DNA of 64,000 nucleotides from Haematococcus lacustris (Eukaryota; Chlorophyta; Chlorophyceae; Chlamydomonadales; Haematococcaceae). The notes below the pieces were generated by a model. That model had not been told where the DNA came from. It saw only the letters and a list, made by a program, of their open reading frames with translations, and made no database searches. The position numbers were made by a program, and so were the translations under genes. Of this stretch, positions 12,716-22,716 are shown piece by piece (position 1 is the first letter of the stretch; each line of letters begins with the position of its first letter). The stretch is taken from NCBI GenBank assembly GCA_030144725.1, contig JASKMD010000019.1, forward strand, positions 1,527,989-1,591,988. Reading direction: 5' to 3'.

Positions 12716-13202
12716 CAGGAAACAAAGGAGTGGTTGCACACAGACATTTGTTGTGGTATCTGTAATGGCGGGGACTGTTCCACTGCCGGCTTCCATTCCT
12801 GCCTACTTACGCTGTGCTTTTTGTGTTGTGTTGTGTCGTGCCGTTGGTAAGAGTCCAACTAGAGTCAGCCTCACCCTGTAGCCCACATGCACCCCTGGTG
12901 TGAGGAAGCAGGTAGGCTGGGCAGTCTGTTTTGTTGCCTTCACTCCCTTACACCTTCTCAAGTATGGCTTTGTTTCGAAGCATATGCCTGACCTTGAGGC
13001 TGCCCAGCCTAGCAGTTCTGCTAGGGCTTCCTGTCACAGCAGATGAGTGCATGGCATCGCACATGACGAAGAACCAGTTCTGTAGCTAGTCACCCTATAG
13101 CTGCATCGTAGTCAAGCTGCGTGTATGCCCTGTTACTTGCACAGTGCCTTGCACCCAGGCTGCCAGTCCAGCTCCAGCAAAGAAAACCGCTAGCTTTCTC
13201 CC

Positions 13203-13925
13203 AACACCTTGTCCCTCACTAGGGACTACTACGAGGAACCACTATGACCACTACGAACTGTCTGTGTGGAGTGGCAGATGGGCCCCTTCCACCTACAGTG
13301 TTGCCTGACCCCTGTGACAGGGCTATGGTCTAGGGTTGGCATGACCTGCAAACGCTATTTGTGAGCTGATGACAGCTCAAGAGAGGGGGGCACACACTAT
13401 TGTGCCCCAGAAGGCTGCTGCTGCTGCTGCTGCTGCAAGGCATTGGGTGCTCGATCTTGCAGCTGCTTGTAGCCAGGCCTGGGTACTCCCTGCCCTTGTT
13501 AGTTAGGTTCAGTGCTCTGGCCACCAGCACAGCTCCCGTGGGCGCCACTTGCTCTCCCCAATGCGCTGCCAATCCACTGCTGCATTGCAGTCCCTTTCCA
13601 CCCACCTGCCAGGCTGTGGTCCTGGTTTTGCTAGGGGAGCCTTGCCCTCGTCTTGGCCTGCGCCCGTGGTGGGCTGGGTGGGCTTAGCTGCCTGCTCAGC
13701 CTTGGTGCGCTTGCCGCGCTTGGCTGGTGGGGGAGCACCTGGCCCGGGCTCCGAGGCCGCTGCCCGTGTGGCTGCTTGGCTGCATTGGGGCTGTGGGGGC
13801 TGGCATGTAAGCGCCTGGGAGCTCCACATCAGGCCCGCACTGGATGGTCACGCCGCTGGCTCCAAGCTGGGCGCACCAGGCGGTGGACCACCTCTGCCTG
13901 TGATGGACACAGGGTGGCATCGCTG
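13203..13925 (-). pseudogene. Fanzor/TnpB-like 3' fragment (decayed copy)
   Basis: On the minus strand the frames read RLVRPAWSQRRDHPVRA, then a proline/alanine linker, KRTKAEQAAKPTQPTTGAG, then GRWVERDCNAAVDWQRIGES with KWRPRELCWWPE. It then shifts frame into KGREYPGL. This is the C-terminal part of the same family as the intact gene at 14651-17228, including the RuvC-III-like RDCNAA motif, but broken by frame changes and lacking the N-terminal half. It lies in inverted orientation upstream of the intact copy. Its downstream flank (13380 down to 13203) carries the conserved end block and the hairpin GTCCCT-AGTG-AGGGAC (13211-13226). Confidence 0.8.
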
Positions 13926-14052
13926 CACTGACTCACACAGCACTGCAGCAACACACAGCTGGTCGCATGGAGGGTTGCAGTACAAAGGACACCAAACAGG
14001 CTTCCACACAGCTCCCTGTCGGTCTGCCCGTCTGTCTGCCTGCACGCTGCAG

Positions 14053-14153
14053 GTCTTGCTGCTGCGCCACTTGGTGGCGTCCCGCATTGTGTGCATGGGC
14101 TGGAACCTGCTGTCCATCGACGCAGACGTGCTGTTCGCCACTGATCCCTACAG
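14053..14153 (+). CDS. Single exon of a glycosyltransferase-like protein
   Basis: A clean exon between CTGCAG and AG|GTGAGG reading LLLRHLVASRIVCMGWNLLS, then IDADVLFATDPYR. A GWNLLSIDADV-type strand followed by a DxD-like pair and DPYR is typical of algal nucleotide-diphospho-sugar transferases (GT77-like), where the acidic pair binds metal and UDP-sugar. No flanking exon can be placed: upstream is the inverted Fanzor fragment and downstream is a copied intron piece. It may be a stranded exon of a gene broken by insertions. Confidence 0.55.
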
Positions 14154-14383
14154 GTGAGGTCCCTGCAGGCACCTGACTGCACGGTGGTAGGGCTAAGGCA
14201 TCCTGCACAGCAGCACAATGCACCTCCAAACGCAATCAGTTTTCTTGCAGGCCACTGAACTGCATAGCATAGCAGGCTCATGCCAGCAAGGTGTGACTTG
14301 CACCACTTCCCAGCGGCTTCCTAGTCTTGCACTTGCCAGCCTCAGCCATGCAACGGTTATGCCATGCTGCACAACCCACCGTC

Positions 14384-14585
14384 TCATGTACGGACAGGGC
14401 CCACCCTTTCACGTTGATGTGGAACTACAACGGCAACGACACATGCTGCACATGCTGCATGATTGCCAATCCAAGTGCTGCCACAACTATGGGCAACCCA
14501 CCCGCTTTCTCCGGGCTGCCGTCCTTCTTACTGTAGGCGAGGCATCTGCTGTTCTGGCCTGTAAGTGGTGTGTAAAGTACATACG
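14384..14585 (+). repeat. Copied piece of the ARM/TPR gene intron 1
   Basis: Matches 23349-23529 (CATGTACGGACAGGGCCCA, GTTGATGTGGAACTACAACG, TTTCTCCGGGCTGCC, GTAGGCGAGGCA, CTG-TGTTCTGGCC) and then jumps straight to the sequence at 23701 (TGTAAGTGGTGT), skipping about 170 bp of exon 2. It is a partial duplicate of intron 1 with the start of exon 2 fused to the exon 2 donor. Confidence 0.75.
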
Positions 14586-14650
14586 CTGTGTAAAGTTGCC
14601 AATGTAAGTGTTACCAATGTAAGTCACGAGAGTGGAGAGTGGAGAGCGCG

Positions 14651-17228
14651 ATGAAGGGCAAGAAGCGCAAGGGCGCGGATGAGCCCAAACAGCCCAAACC
14701 CAAGCAGCCTAAACCAAAGCCCAAGGACAAGCCTGACACAGTGGGCTGGGTAGGCCCCGTATCGCCAAAAGGGAGGGCGCGTAAGGCTAGGCTGAAGGAG
14801 GCGGCCAGCTCGAGGATCCAGTTCGTCAAGTGCTTCCTGAAGGGCTTCATTAGGTGGGTTGCTTCCAGCAGCCCAGCAGCAGACCCCTCTGGCAGCAGCC
14901 CAGCAGCCGGCCCAGCAGCAGACCCCTCTGGCAGCAGCCCAGCAGCAGCAGACCCCTCTGGCAGCAGCCCAGCAGCAGCAGACCCCTCTGGCAGCAGCCC
15001 AGCAGCAGCAGACCCCTCTGGCAGCAGCCCAGCAGCCGGCCCAGCAGCAGACCCCTCTGGCAGCAGCCAAGCAGCAGCAGACCCCTCTGGCAGCAGCCCA
15101 GCAGCAGCAGACCCCTCTGGCAGCAGCCCAGCAGCAGGTCCAGCAGCAGACCCCTCTGGCAGCAGCCAAGCAGCAGCAGACCCCTCTGGCAGCAGCCCAG
15201 CAGCAGGTCCAGCAGTAGACCCCTCTGGCAGCAGCCCAGCAGCAGCAGACCCCTCTGGCAGCAGCCCAGCAGCAGCAGACCCCTCTGGCAGCAGCCCAGC
15301 AGCAGCAGACCCCTCTGGCAGCAGCCCAGCAGCAGCAGACCCCTCTGGCAGCAGCCCAGCAGCAGCAGACCCCTCTGGCAGCAGCCCAGCAGCAGCAGAC
15401 CCCTCTGGCAGCAGCCCAGCAGCAGCAGACCCCTCTGGCAGCAGCCCAGCAGCAGGTCCAGCAGCAGACCCCTCTGGCAGCAGCCAAGCAGCAGCAGACC
15501 CATCTGGCAGCAGCCCAGCAGCAGCAGACCCCTCTGGCAGCAGCCCAGCAGCAGCAGACCCCTCTGGCAGCAGCCCAGCAGCAGCAGACCCCTCTGGCAG
15601 CAGCCCAGCAGCAGCAGACCCCTCTGGCAGCAGCCCAGCAGCAGCAGACCCCTCTGGCAGCAGCCCAGCAGCAGGTCCAGCAGCAGACCCCTCTGGCAGC
15701 AGCCAAGCAGCAGCAGACCCATCTGGCAGCAGCCCAGCAGCAGCAGACCCCTCTGGCAGCAGCCCAGCAGCAGCAGACCCCTCTGGCAGCAGCCCAGCAG
15801 CAGCAGACCCCTCTGGCAGCAGCCCAGCAGCAGGTCCAGCAGCAGACCCCTCTGGCAGCAGCCAAGCAGCAGCAGACCCATCTGGCAGCAGCCCAGCAGC
15901 AGCAGACCCCTCTGGCAGCAGCCCAGCAGCAGCAGACCCCTCTGGCAGCAGCCCAGCAGCCGGCCCAGCAGCAGACCCTTCTGACAGCAGCCCAGCAGCA
16001 GCAGACCCATCTGACAGCAGCAGCAGCAACACACGCACTCCATCTGACATAGGTAGCGGCCTGGCTGACGAGCGGGCGTTCCAGTTTGACCCAGCCACTC
16101 AGATGGGCATGGGGTTGGACCCTGGGGCCATCCAGGCAGTCAGCGCAGCTTCAGGGATGTGGCGTGCAGATGGCCTATTGCAAGGCTTCTACAGGAGCAA
16201 GCTGACCAGGAGCCAGGTGCAGCATGACAGCGGCCTAATCCAGGCTCGCCGCAACACTCAGCGGTGGAATGACAACATCGAGCTCGAGCTGCAGCACCTG
16301 GCAGCAGCCACCCCAGCAGGCACCTCCCTGGTGGCCATCCAGAGGCATGTGGCCGTCACCCTGGCCACCTGGGATGCAGTGTGGGGGGAGTACCTGCATC
16401 CCAAGTGGGCAGAGCAAAGGATGAGGCTGCATGGTGCGAAGGAGAAGGTCCTGGAGCGCTACTTCATGAAGGTGAGAGTGCCAAGGGTTGGGGGGGAGGG
16501 ACAGGGCCAAGGGCTGATGACCTCCCCACATGTGACCTGCTAGGTGCCATGTCCACAGTCCTTCCCAGGATGTCATGCGCATTGTGTGTATCTTGTGTGC
16601 CATGCAGCTGGAGGAGGATGCAGCCAGCGTGTCCCAGCAGGAGTGGGGGACCCGCAAGCAGCTGGTGTGGTTCTTTGGCAACGCAGGCATTGGCACCCGG
16701 GGTGGGTGGGGGGCCAAGGCTGTGCTGCAGGCCTGCCGCAAGGTGGTGGAGAGGCCCAACAGTGGCAAGCCAACCGACAGGGTGCCAGGCAAGGTGGTGA
16801 CAGTGGATGAGTTCTGCACCAGCAGGGTCAGCTCAATCTTGAACAGCCCCCACCCCTGTGAGGAGGAGCTGGACAGCAGCAAGCCCACCAGGCCTGAAGG
16901 CTGGAAGCCCAAGCCGGGACAGGTGCAGGACCGCTTGTTGCGGTCAGCCTGGAGCAAGCGGTTTGAGGCGCCAGTGCGGGGGCTCATGTGGTGCCCTTGG
17001 CTGGCCCAGGCCACCCCTGGTGACCTTGGCAAATGGGTGGACAGGGACTGCAACGCAGCCCTCAACCTCCAGCGGGCAGGGGAGAGCAAGTGGCGCCCAC
17101 TGGAGCTGTGCAGGTGGCAACACCGAGGAAGGCTTCCTGCCCAGGGCAAGGAGTACCCAGCACTGGGCTTCAAGAAGCTGCGAGAGCGAGCACCCAAGGT
17201 CCAAGCCCAGCAGCCTGTAGCACAGTAG
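14651..17228 (+). CDS. Fanzor/TnpB-like RNA-guided nuclease candidate (transposon ORF)
   Basis: Two exons, 14651-16471 and 16608-17228, joined in phase 0 at AAG|GTGAGA and ATGCAG|CTG, giving 813 aa. Visible parts: a basic Lys/Pro-rich N-terminus (MKGKKRKG, KPKQPKPKPK; nuclear-signal-like); a low-complexity repeat at about 72-455; GLDPG with AVSAASG (Asp490, RuvC-I-like); a helical part with HVAVTLATWDAVWGEYLHPK; QLVWFFGNAGIGTRGGWGAK; VDEFCTSRVSS (Glu675); GLMWCPW; DRDCNAALNLQRAGESKW (Asp754, RuvC-III-like); and RPLELC near the end. TnpB and eukaryotic Fanzor proteins share the D-E-D RuvC core with D-x-NAA-x-N; they cut DNA guided by a transposon-encoded RNA. The zinc-finger cysteines that normally follow 'TS' are mostly absent, so activity is uncertain. 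The ATG at 14651 is the first ATG of the open frame. Confidence 0.7.
14864..16020 (+). repeat. 30/39-bp coding minisatellite in the Fanzor-like gene
   Basis: About 35-40 units encoding SSPAAADPSG (30 bp), with a longer variant SSPAAGPAADPSG (39 bp) at intervals and occasional QAA and single-base variants. All unit lengths are multiples of three, so the reading frame is kept. The low-stop sequence also leaves several other frames open; those are artefacts. Confidence 0.95.
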
Positions 17229-17649
17229 CATGTGTGCACCGCATATGTGTGCCTACATCAGAGCATGTGTTTCATGCCATCATAGATTGCCCGGCCTTGG
17301 CAAGTGGGTTGGGGTAGTGAATAACGTAGTGGTACCGGATGCTTGCTGCATGCAAACATTTCGGATTACAGATAACACAGCCCCTGCCCTGTAGTGATAG
17401 TAGGGGAACAACTGTGCTGCACAACCCACCCTCAGCAGTCATATCCTGTGGAGTTGCTACACATAATGTGGACTCCCTACATTTCTCCACAACAGGTAGA
17501 AAGCCGACTGCGTCTATAGCCCAGGAAACTGACTCAGTCACGGACAAGAGCAAAGCTCCATAAACCTGGAGCACCACAATGGAGGACTTACTCAGATTAG
17601 GTGTCCACCTTGAGTAAAAGGGCGCCCTACTCAACAGAGATGTCAACAG
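17229..17649. other. 3' flank of the Fanzor-like gene; no gene
   Basis: Noncoding. It does not show the conserved end block seen after the decayed copies, so the transposon end of this copy is either further off, lost, or different. Confidence 0.4.
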
Positions 17650-18732
17650 AGGTCAAGCATGCCACACAACAGGTCAAGCATGCCAGTGGCCTCAACAATG
17701 CCTGCCGTGCCACTGAGCTCCGATCAAGCCCCACCTCCAGCACCTGGCAGCAGCAAGCTCAGCCGGCACCTCCCTGGTGGCCAACCTGAAGCACATCACC
17801 GTCACCCTGGCCACTTGGGACGCTGTGTGGGAGGTGCACAAGGACCCCAAGTGGGCACGGCAGCGGCTGAGGCTGTACGGAGCCCAGGACCTGGAGCAGT
17901 GTTTCTGGGACTGGGAGGTGGTGTAATGGCATGAAGTGCAAGAGTAGTTGACTGTGCCATGCCTAACCTGGTGCCACCACGTCAGCCACCACCACCACCA
18001 CGTCAGCCACCACCATGTGTGTGCCTCGCGGACATGGCTGCACTTGAAGGAGGACATGGCGGAGGTGTCCATGGAGCGCCATGGTCGTGCGAAGCAGTTG
18101 GTGGTCTTCTTCGGCGCAGCTGGCATTGGCACTGGGGGTGGGTGGGGTGCTAACGCAGTGCTGCGGGCCTGCTGCAAGGTGGTTGTGGATGAGCACCGCA
18201 CTATCCGGGTCAGCTCAGTAGTGACTGGCCAGCAGCCCTGTGAGAGGCAACTGAACAAACGCAGGGCCACCAGGGCCACCAGGGCCAGCGGCGTGACCAG
18301 CCAGTGCGGGGCCTGATGTGGTGCCCAGTGGTGGCCCCCCCCCAGCCCCCACAGGCCCCACGCAGCAACCAGGCAGCCACACAGCCAGCAGCCTCAGAGC
18401 CAGGGCCCAGCACTCCCCCACCAGCCGAGTGCAGCAAGCGCACCAAGGCTGAGCAGGCAGCTAAGCCCACCCAGCCCACCACGGGCGCAGGCCAAGACGA
18501 GGGCAAGGCTCCCCTAGCAAAACCAGGACCACAGCCTGGCAGGTGGGTGGAAAGGGACTGCAATGCAGCAGTGGATTAGCAGCGCATTGGGGAGAGCAAG
18601 TGGCACCCGCTGGAGCTGTGCTGGTGGCCAGAGCAGAGGAAGCTGCCAGCCAAGGGCAAGGAGTATCCTGACCTGGGCTACAAGCGGCTGCAGGACAGGC
18701 CACCCATGACCCAGCCCGCTGTGGCACAATAG
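17650..18732 (+). pseudogene. Fanzor/TnpB-like pseudogene, N-terminally truncated
   Basis: Reads VKHASGLNNACRATELRSS, then after a frame change TSLVANLKHITVTLATWDAV and DPKWARQRLRLYGAQD. After an intron-like gap comes MAEVSMERHGRAKQLVVFFG, AAGIGTGGGWGANAVLRAC, VVVDEHRTIRVSS, then after another shift GLMWCPVVAPP, a Pro/Ala linker and RWVERDCNAAVD followed by an in-frame TAG and QRIGESKW. It ends KGKEYPDLGYKRL and AVAQ-stop. Homologous to the intact gene from its middle onward, but lacking the RuvC-I region and carrying at least two frameshifts and one nonsense codon. Confidence 0.85.
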
Positions 18733-18960
18733 TGTGTGCCCCCCTCTTGAGCTGTCATCAGCTTACACTTATTGCATGTTTGTCGTGCCAACTCTACATA
18801 ATAGCCCTAACGGGTCAGGCAATAGGTGGTAGGCGACCACGCCCGTGTGTACGCCATGTTCAAGCCATGTGCATGCCATGAGCATGGGAACTCCACACAG
18901 ACAAAAACACCGTTTTGTAGGGGTCCACACTGAGTGTTCCACTGCAATGAAGGCTCAAGG
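18733..18960 (+). other. Conserved noncoding end block of the Fanzor-like family
   Basis: After the stop, the segment with GTGTGTGCCCCCCTCTTGAG, GAGCTGTCATCAGCT, TGCCAACTCTACA, GGGTCAGGCAA and ACTCCACACAGACA matches the flank of the inverted copy (13380 down to 13203) and, from TGCCAACTC onward, the orphan block at 49212 down to 49053. In this copy the terminal hairpin is degenerate (near GTCCACACTGAG). Confidence 0.65.
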
Positions 18961-20086
18961 TTGAGGGCCAAGGTGCTGCACAACCCGACACAACACTGTA
19001 GTTGGCTGTAGCACTATAGTTGGCTGTGAGGCTGCCTGGTTACCTGACATGCAAAGCCCTGCACGTTGGGTAGATTGTTGGGCTGTGTTTGCACTCCTGT
19101 GCAGGTCCTGTTAACCTTGTCTGTCCAGCGTGTGGAACACTCACCATCGGACGGCAAGGAAGATGCACCGGACGTGCTGCAGCAGTGCCAGCGGTATCCA
19201 ATTAGACCGCATAGCGGCCGATGACATGTAGTGATGATGACACCAGATGTGTGTGGCATCGAGCTGGGCAGCACGGTGGGTGCCACGCCTTCATTGACAA
19301 GCTGGGCTTCTACTCACTGCGGTCAGGCAGACAGACTGCAGTACAGGTTGCCTGAACCCTTCAACAGCTTGGGTTTGCCTAGCAGCGGTATGTACTCATA
19401 AGTACATTTGTGCAACAAAGACATATGATGGTAGGAGACAATTCGTTTGGCTCAGCCAGATCTGATGGCTCAAGTGGGCGCCGTGGTCGTGGTAGCCGGT
19501 GCTGAGTTGATATTACTCCTACAGCCAGCACATTCTTGCATCCTATCAATTTCCTTATGTCACAGCTGTGTTGTTTTGCTGCAGGCCTGATGAGCTGCAG
19601 TGGGTGCATAACATGCCAGGTTCTCAGCTGGTATGCCTCACCACGGTGCCTCAGTAGCATGGGGCCATGGCATGGCATGTTGTAACCTTGCTTGTGCATG
19701 CCAGCCAGTCCAAGGGAACTGTGTGACTCTACCCCTGCTATGACAATTGTAGTTGCTTACCCATCTTGTCATCATACAGTTACCAAGTACCATGCCTGTC
19801 ATTGTCAATACCAGTGCCATGCCGCAGGTGCTACCAGGTCCCATTCCTGTGCAATGAAGATGCATGACGTGCAGCAGGCTTGCCACGTGTGCGGCCTCCC
19901 GCTTGACACAATGTATGGAATGAAGGGCGCAGGGCACCTCTGACATAGTACAGGGTGCTAGGGTTTCTGTTGGACTTGCAGAATGCTGGGCTGAGCAGGG
20001 GACAATGCACCACTGGGCTTGAAGCCTGCATGGGTCAACACAGCAAATCAACGTGTCCCGCAGCTCTTCATGAAGGAGGTTGTGAG
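18961..20086. other. Intergenic; no gene seen
   Basis: Open frames on both strands lack motifs and splice logic. The sequence is less GC-rich than the gene regions. Confidence 0.4.
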
Positions 20087-21152
20087 GGTGGTGCTTCATG
20101 ATGCTGCTTGCAGGGAGGGCTTACACAATGAGCTTTACTGTCAGCGTCGTGAGCCTTTGCCCTCATGGAGCCAGCAAAGGTAAGTTGCACTCATTCAGTG
20201 ATTGCATTATACCCATGGGGGAGATGCCCAGTGTAGGTATGATTGAAGGGCTTCACATTGTGCACAGTGACTGATATTGGTTCCTAGCTCATGGCATATA
20301 GCTTGGCATCGTACTGTCACATGGCCATATCCTTTGAGCCAGTCTGTTGTATTGTATGGGTCACCAGCCCTGCTTTTGGTGACTGGCCAGAAAGTAGGCT
20401 AGGGCTAGGGTCAGGCCGAGCCTGCGCTCAGGTGTGCGCATGCAGCTCATGGACAGGGGAGGTAAGTCTGAGTGCATCAGTTGCAACAAGTTGTGTTCAT
20501 GGGGCTATAGCTCAGTTGGTAGAGCGCTTGCTTCGCATGCTAGAGGTCTGGGGTTCGACTCCCTATGGCTCCATGGATTTTTAGACGTCCATCATACGTT
20601 GTACATAGTGGCAGGTGGCGTTGTGCACATTGTTGCCTAGCAGTATGGAATCGTATAGCGCTCGTATTGGGTTGTTTGGATTCGTGTAGGCGTCAGTGGC
20701 GTGCTCACTCGTGGCTTGCCAATGATGCCCAATGAGGTGCATGGGTGATACAACCCCAGCCAAGACATTCACTGCCAAGGGCAGCACATGGTTTGCTAGC
20801 TGATGGTGCAGCACCACAACCGCGCATGGTCGGTCCTTTCATGTTCTGCGCCAGGTGTACAGGTTGCAGAAAAGGCAGTTCTATAGAAGCAGACACCACA
20901 GCTGCTTTTGCTAAACATGGTGCACCACTCACCAAAGGCATGTGTTCCAGCTCCCAACCACTTAAGTAGTACCCTGGTGTGGTGCATACGTAGGGTTGCA
21001 TGTGTGCAATCCTGGCTTGCTTGCCGAGCCTTGCGTAGAGCACATAGCTCGCTTGCTTACGCTGGCTGGGTGGCAATGGTGGTGTTCACTGGTGGTGCTT
21101 TATTGCAGCCTGCTGAACTCTCTGTCTTGCTTGACTACAGCATTCATGTCGC
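20087..21152 (+). repeat. Segmental duplication, copy 2
   Basis: Counterpart of 11638-12715, including the tRNA. Its right end is cut by the hAT element that begins at 21153. Confidence 0.85.
20501..20573 (+). tRNA. tRNA-Ala (anticodon CGC), second copy
   Basis: Identical in all 73 positions to the tRNA at 12055-12127, although the flanks differ at many positions. This fits selection or conversion keeping the tRNA unchanged. Confidence 0.92.
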
Positions 21153-21408
21153 TAGGGAGCGTCTGGACCCGTGTAACGTTACATGTTACATTGTTATGTT
21201 ATGTTACATGTTACATCCCGTATACGTACACGTGCCGGTCATGTTACATAGCCTTCTTAGCTGCTCGGCTCGCCTGTAGTGAGCTTGTACTCCCCGCCGC
21301 ACTGGTCGCAACTGCTCCCGCACCTAGAAATATTTTTGGGGTCGCGGGCCGCGGGCTGCATTTCGGCTGCAATATTGCACGCCGCAGTAGCAGCTCTAGC
21401 AGCTGCTG

Positions 21409-21912
21409 ATGGATGCTGCGAATGTTCCCAAGCAGCAGGTCTTCAACAGTGGCACGATGGCAGCAGATGTTGTACTTCGTAAAGCTTTGGCCAGCAAGTT
21501 CGCAAATGACTGGCTCTTTCGCTACAACAGCGACGGCATTGTGGTTTGCCAGTGCAAGAGGTGCCCACCAAACAACCGGGCTGAGCTCGGCGTCGCGAAC
21601 ATGAGCCAGCTGGCTGCCAGGCACAAATGCAAGCTTGAAGGTGCACCCAGCATCTCCAGAAAGCGCAGCCCAGAGCCAAGTTTTGGCCCACTGCCGCGAG
21701 AGGACCGGGGTGCAGCAATGCCTGAGGGCATTCAGCGGGCTGTCAGGCGCAGGATCGGACTCTTCCTCGTCACGCAGCAGCTTCCCTTCAACATAATGGA
21801 CAATGTCCACCTCCAATCTGTCTTCCAGCTGCTAGGGGTTGATGTGTACAAAGAGAAGCACTACCGCACGCAACTGCTCGACGAGCTCTACTCAGAGGTC
21901 AAGCAGGCGAAG
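21409..21912 (+). CDS. hAT transposase N-terminal exon
   Basis: Starts with ATG at 21409 and ends at a GCGAAG|GTGAGA donor (168 codons). It contains ALASKFANDWLFRYNSDG, then CQCKRCP and HKCKLEG (a C-x2-C...H-x-C arrangement like a BED-type finger), a basic stretch with GIQRAVRRRIGLFLVTQQLP, and a helical end VFQLLGVDVYKEKHYRTQLL with DELYSEVKQ. BED-like fingers bind transposon ends. The catalytic domain is missing, so this is a remnant that cannot transpose by itself. A decayed homologue lies at 47.9-48.5 kb on the other strand. Confidence 0.75.
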
Positions 21913-22150
21913 GTGAGATACTTGCTGGCCCATTGCCCTTAGTTGTGAGCCCAGCCTAGCCCAGCCCAACCCACCACCAATAAAATGTATATGTATCAGC
22001 TTAGCGATGGAACTGCCCCTGCCCATTGCCCTTGCCCATTGCCTAACCCTGCCTTGTAACATGTGCCTTCCACCACCACCACCTCCCAGTCTCTACACCC
22101 CCTCCCCGCCAGCCCAGCTTAGCCCAGCCCAGCCCAGCCCAGCCGCCCTT

Positions 22151-22716
22151 AGCGTGCCATGTGTGGGTGTGAGCAGCAGGCTGGCCGTGTGTGGCACCAG
22201 GCCTAGCAGCCGCCCAGGACTCTTAGCGTGCCATGTGTGGGTGTGAGCAGCAGGCTGGCCGCGTGTGGCACCAGGCCTAGCAGCCGCCCTGGACTCTTAG
22301 CGTGCCATGTGTGGGTGTGAGCAGCAGGCTGGCCGTGTGTGGCACCAGGCCTAGCAGCCGCCCAGGACTCTTAGCGTGCCATGTGTGGGTGTGAGCAGCA
22401 GGCTGGCCGCGTGTGGCACCAGGCCTAGCAGCCGCCCTGGACTCTTAGCGTGCCATGTGTGGGTGTGAGCAGCAGGCTGGCCGTGTGTGGCACCAGGCCT
22501 AGCAGCCGCCCAGGACTCTTAGCGTGCCATGTGTGGGTGTGAGCAGCAGGCTGGCCGTGTGTGGCACCAGGCCTAGCAGCCGCCCTGGACTCTTAGCGTG
22601 CCATGTGTGGGTGTGAGCAGCAGGCTGGCCGTGTGTGGCACCAGGCCTAGCAGCCGCCCTGGACTCTTAGCGTGCCATGTGTGGGTGTGAGCAGCAGGCT
22701 GGCCGCGTGTGGCACC
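22151..22716 (+). repeat. 74-bp tandem satellite inside the hAT element
   Basis: Seven full units and a 48-bp partial, each starting AGCGTGCCATGTGTGGGTGT and containing CAGGCTGGCCG and CACCAGGCCTAGCAGCCGCC. Units differ at only a few sites (CGTGTG or CGCGTG; CCCAGG or CCCTGG), so the array is young or homogenised. Confidence 0.95.

Noticed and set aside
13211..13226. Helitron 3' hairpin
   Set aside because: A hairpin is present, but no CTRR terminus follows at the expected distance and no Rep/helicase sequence is seen.
14611..16098. Minus-strand 495- and 413-codon frames
   Set aside because: Antisense to the coding minisatellite of the Fanzor-like gene, with no motifs outside the repeat.
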